Made by a program: the position numbers and the translations under genes. This document shows, piece by piece, positions 61,680 through 64,000 of a stretch of 64,000 nucleotides of DNA. How positions within the stretch are numbered: the first letter of the stretch is position 1; every line of letters starts with the position of its first letter. Below the pieces are notes generated by a model, which did not search any database, was not told the origin of the DNA, and saw only the letters and a list, made by a program, of their open reading frames with translations. Source of the stretch: Ahaetulla prasina (taxonomy: Eukaryota; Chordata; Lepidosauria; Squamata; Colubridae); assembly GCF_028640845.1 (NCBI RefSeq), contig NC_080548.1:9480314-9544313 (forward strand), in the 5' to 3' direction.

Positions 61680-63139
61680 CTTGAATCTCCAAAGACCTAC
61701 GCAAGGGTCCTCTTTGTAGACTTTAGTTCAGCATTCAATATCATCATTCCAGACATTCTTCTAACTAAGCTAAACCAGCTATAAGTACCTGAATACACTT
61801 GTTAGTGGATCAGAAGCTTCCTAACAAACAGGAAGCAGCACAGCACAGCCCCCCAAGGCTGTGTGCTCTCCCCACTTCTCTTCTCTCTGTATACCAATAG
61901 CTGCATCTCCAATGATCCATCTGTCCAATGGATCAATGATCAGCTGACACAACAGTGATCGGTCTCATTCGAGACAATGATGAATCCGCATACAAATGGG
62001 AGGTTGAATGACTAGCCTCGTGGTGTGACCGGAACAATCTGGAACTGAACACAGACTTTAGGAGAAACCCTTCCATACTTCCCCCTATTACAATACTAGA
62101 CAACACAGTATCAACAGAAGAGAACTTCAAATTTCTAGGTTCTACTATATCGCAAGATCTAAAATGGACAGTTAACATCAAAAACATCATCTAAAAAGGA
62201 CAACAAAGAATGTTCTTTCTGCGCCATCTCAGAAAGGGCCGGTTTAGCTCTGCCTGGTAAGGCCTGTTATTAAGAACACAAAGCCTGCAATTACTGCAGG
62301 TTTGAGCCCGGCCCAAGGTTGACTCAGCCTTCCATCCTTTATAAGGTAGGTAAAATGAGGACCCAGATTGTTGGGGGGGCAATAAGTTGACTTTGTAAAT
62401 ATATACAAATAGAATGAGACTATTGCCCTATACATTGTAAGCCGCCCTGAGTCTTCGGAGAAGGGCGGGGTATAAATGTAAACAAAAAAAAAAAAAAAAA
62501 AAGCTCAAATTGCCCAAGGAGCTGCAGATCCAGTTCTACAGAGAAATTACTGAGTCTGTCGTCTGCACCTCTATAACTGTCTGGTTTGGTTCTGTAATCC
62601 AACAAGACAGACACAGACTTCAGAGGATAATTAGAACTGCAGAAAAAATAATTGCTACCAACCTACCTTCCATTGAGGACCTGTATACAGCATGAGTCAA
62701 AAAGAGAGCTGTGAAAATATTTACAGACCCCTCACATCCTGGACATAAACTGTTTCAACTCCTACCCTCAAAACAACGCTACAGAGCACTGCACACCAGA
62801 ACAACTAGACACAAGGACAGTTTCTTCCCGAACGCCATCACTCTGCTAAACAAATAATTCCCTCAACCTTGTTAAACTGTTTACTAAATCTGCACTACTA
62901 TTAATTTTCTCATCATTCCCATCACCCATCTCCTTCTACTTATGACTATATGACTGTAACTTTGTTGCTTGTATCCTTATGATTAATATTGATATTTATT
63001 GTTTCCTGATTGCTTTTGTACCCTATGACTATCATTAAATGTTGTACTTAGAATTCTTGATGAAGGTATCTTTTCTTTTATGTACACTGAGAGCATATGC
63101 ACCAAGACAAATTGTCCAATCACACTTGGCCAATAAAAA
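61680..63139 (+). mobile_element. CR1/L3-type LINE, reverse transcriptase to 3' end, with SINE inside
   Basis: Plus reading gives FVDFSSAFNIIIPDILLTKL (61714 on) and APQGCVLSPLLFSLYTN (61850 on), reverse-transcriptase blocks A and B. A deletion removes the FADD region (around 61935). Then come GGAGAAACCCTTCCATACTT and KFLGSTISQDLKWT-type sequence, the SINE at 62238, LRKLKLPKELQIQFYREITE, the C-terminal domain and the 3' UTR ending TGTCCAATCACACTTGGCCAA TAAA. The longest L3 copy in the window. Confidence 0.92.
62238..62506 (+). mobile_element. tRNA-derived SINE with A-tail, nested in L3
   Basis: GGCCGGTTTAGCTCTGCCTG...GCAGGTTTGAGCCCGGCC...TTGACTCAGCCTTCCATCC...GTAAGCCGCCCTGAGTCTTC, GGAGAAGGGCGGGGTATAAA TG, then about 19 A. 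It is inserted in the L3 sequence CTCAGAAAG/CTCAAA; the TSD is short (AAAG) and merges with the A-tail. Over the shared 217 bp it differs from 6852-7068 at one position that I can find (C to T in box B). Confidence 0.95.
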
Positions 63140-63209
63140 ATTCTATTCTATTCTATTCTATTCTATTCTATTCTATTCTATTCTATTCTATTCTATTCTA
63201 TTCTATTCT
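63140..63209 (+). repeat. (ATTCT)14 microsatellite at an L3 3' terminus
   Basis: Fourteen uninterrupted ATTCT units starting at the LINE 3' end (GGCCAATAAAAA ATTCT) and ending ATTCTC. Confidence 0.98.
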
Positions 63210-63689
63210 CATATTCTCTTGTTGTGTATCTCATTGCTCTGTGCATCAGTAGCTCTATGATAAAGGTATTTAACCACGTATAAGTCTGTAAATATTTAGC
63301 TGTATATAAAACCACTGTTATTTATCTAAAGGCTCTGTGTGCTGTGTTTTGCTCCTGGGTTTATCTCATAATACTAGTTACGCTGCCTAAACCCTGGCAG
63401 ATAGCATACAAGTCTAATAAATAAATAAAGTATACTTAGGAGAGACAGAGAAAGTATACACATCTAGAAAGCCCTCCATAGACTTTCATCAGTGTCTTGG
63501 TCCACCCATGACTTTGCTTTACTCATGGAGCAGATCCCACATGGCCTGAGAGATGCTTCCAATAAGAGGTAGAAGAAAATATTCTACTCAGACAATGAAC
63601 TGATTTAAACAAGGCCCATTCTGTCTATCAATTCCAGTCTCTTCTACTGGTCCAGAGATCAAGCAATACTACGGCAGAAAAATACAAGA
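63210..63689. other. Unassigned stretch
   Basis: No recognised gene or repeat, apart from AATAAATAAATAAAG at 63417-63430. Confidence 0.4.
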
Positions 63690-64000
63690 AGAAGGTCATA
63701 AACATAAACAGAGGGATAGAATCAAGATCACGTGAAGTGTTAATACCGCTTTATAATGCCTTGGTATGGCCACACTTGGAATATTGCATTCAATTTTGGT
63801 CGCCACGATGTAAAAAAGATGTTGAGACTCTAGAAAGAGTGCAGAGAAGAGCAACAAAGATGATTAGGGGACTGGAGGCTAAAACATGTGAAGAACAGTT
63901 GCAGGAACTCGGTATGTCTAGTTTAATGAAAAGAAGGACTAGGTGAAACATGATAGCAGTGTTCCAATATCTCAGGGGCTCTACAAAGAAGAGGGAGCTA
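63690..64000 (+). mobile_element. CR1 LINE fragment running off the window
   Basis: AAACATAAACAGAGGGATAG AATCAAG, then [59 protein letters not shown], the region just after the reverse-transcriptase domain. It continues beyond position 64000. Confidence 0.93.

Overview
The window is vertebrate nuclear DNA with no recognisable host gene, exon or RNA gene. Almost everything identifiable is transposable-element sequence. The repertoire points to a squamate, most likely a snake: CR1/L3-type LINEs whose 3' ends run straight into (ATTCT)n microsatellites, a BovB (RTE) LINE, tRNA-derived SINEs with a BovB-like tail, a low-copy L1, and many short hAT-type elements. The species assignment is an inference from these families.

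Layout. 1-6 kb: a hairpin-flanked (CT)n repeat, a CR1 tail, a solo LTR with 5-bp target-site duplications (TSDs) and a decayed RTE LINE. 6-20 kb: hAT miniature elements (most with 8-bp TSDs), a tRNA-SINE, an L2 reverse-transcriptase remnant split by a hairpin-rich hAT element, a 5'-truncated L1 and several AT-rich unique stretches. 21-31 kb: CR1 and L3 tails, a BovB copy split by a solo LTR, and nested non-autonomous DNA elements. 31-41 kb: a duplicated segment split by a 5.9-kb antisense L1 (16-bp TSDs, canonical TTTT/AA target, both ORFs broken) and a CR1 with a 202-aa reverse-transcriptase frame. 41-52 kb: hAT elements, a SINE carrying a solo LTR, an inverted SINE-plus-flank duplication, an antisense CR1, and two antisense L3 tails with two-phase microsatellites. 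52-64 kb: hAT elements, more SINEs, L2 fragments with nested insertions, a large solo LTR, and an L3 copy interrupted by a SINE that is almost identical to one 55 kb away.

No gene network operates here. The relationships are those of insertion order. LTRs sit in a BovB and in a SINE; hAT elements sit in CR1, L2 and other DNA elements; SINEs sit in L2 and L3; a CR1 fragment sits in another CR1. TSDs read directly from the sequence give boundaries for about 25 elements. Every retroelement frame is truncated or frameshifted, so I see no autonomous element. The open frames in the window are LINE relics, antisense shadows or microsatellite translations. All identity statements come from reading by eye, without alignment software.
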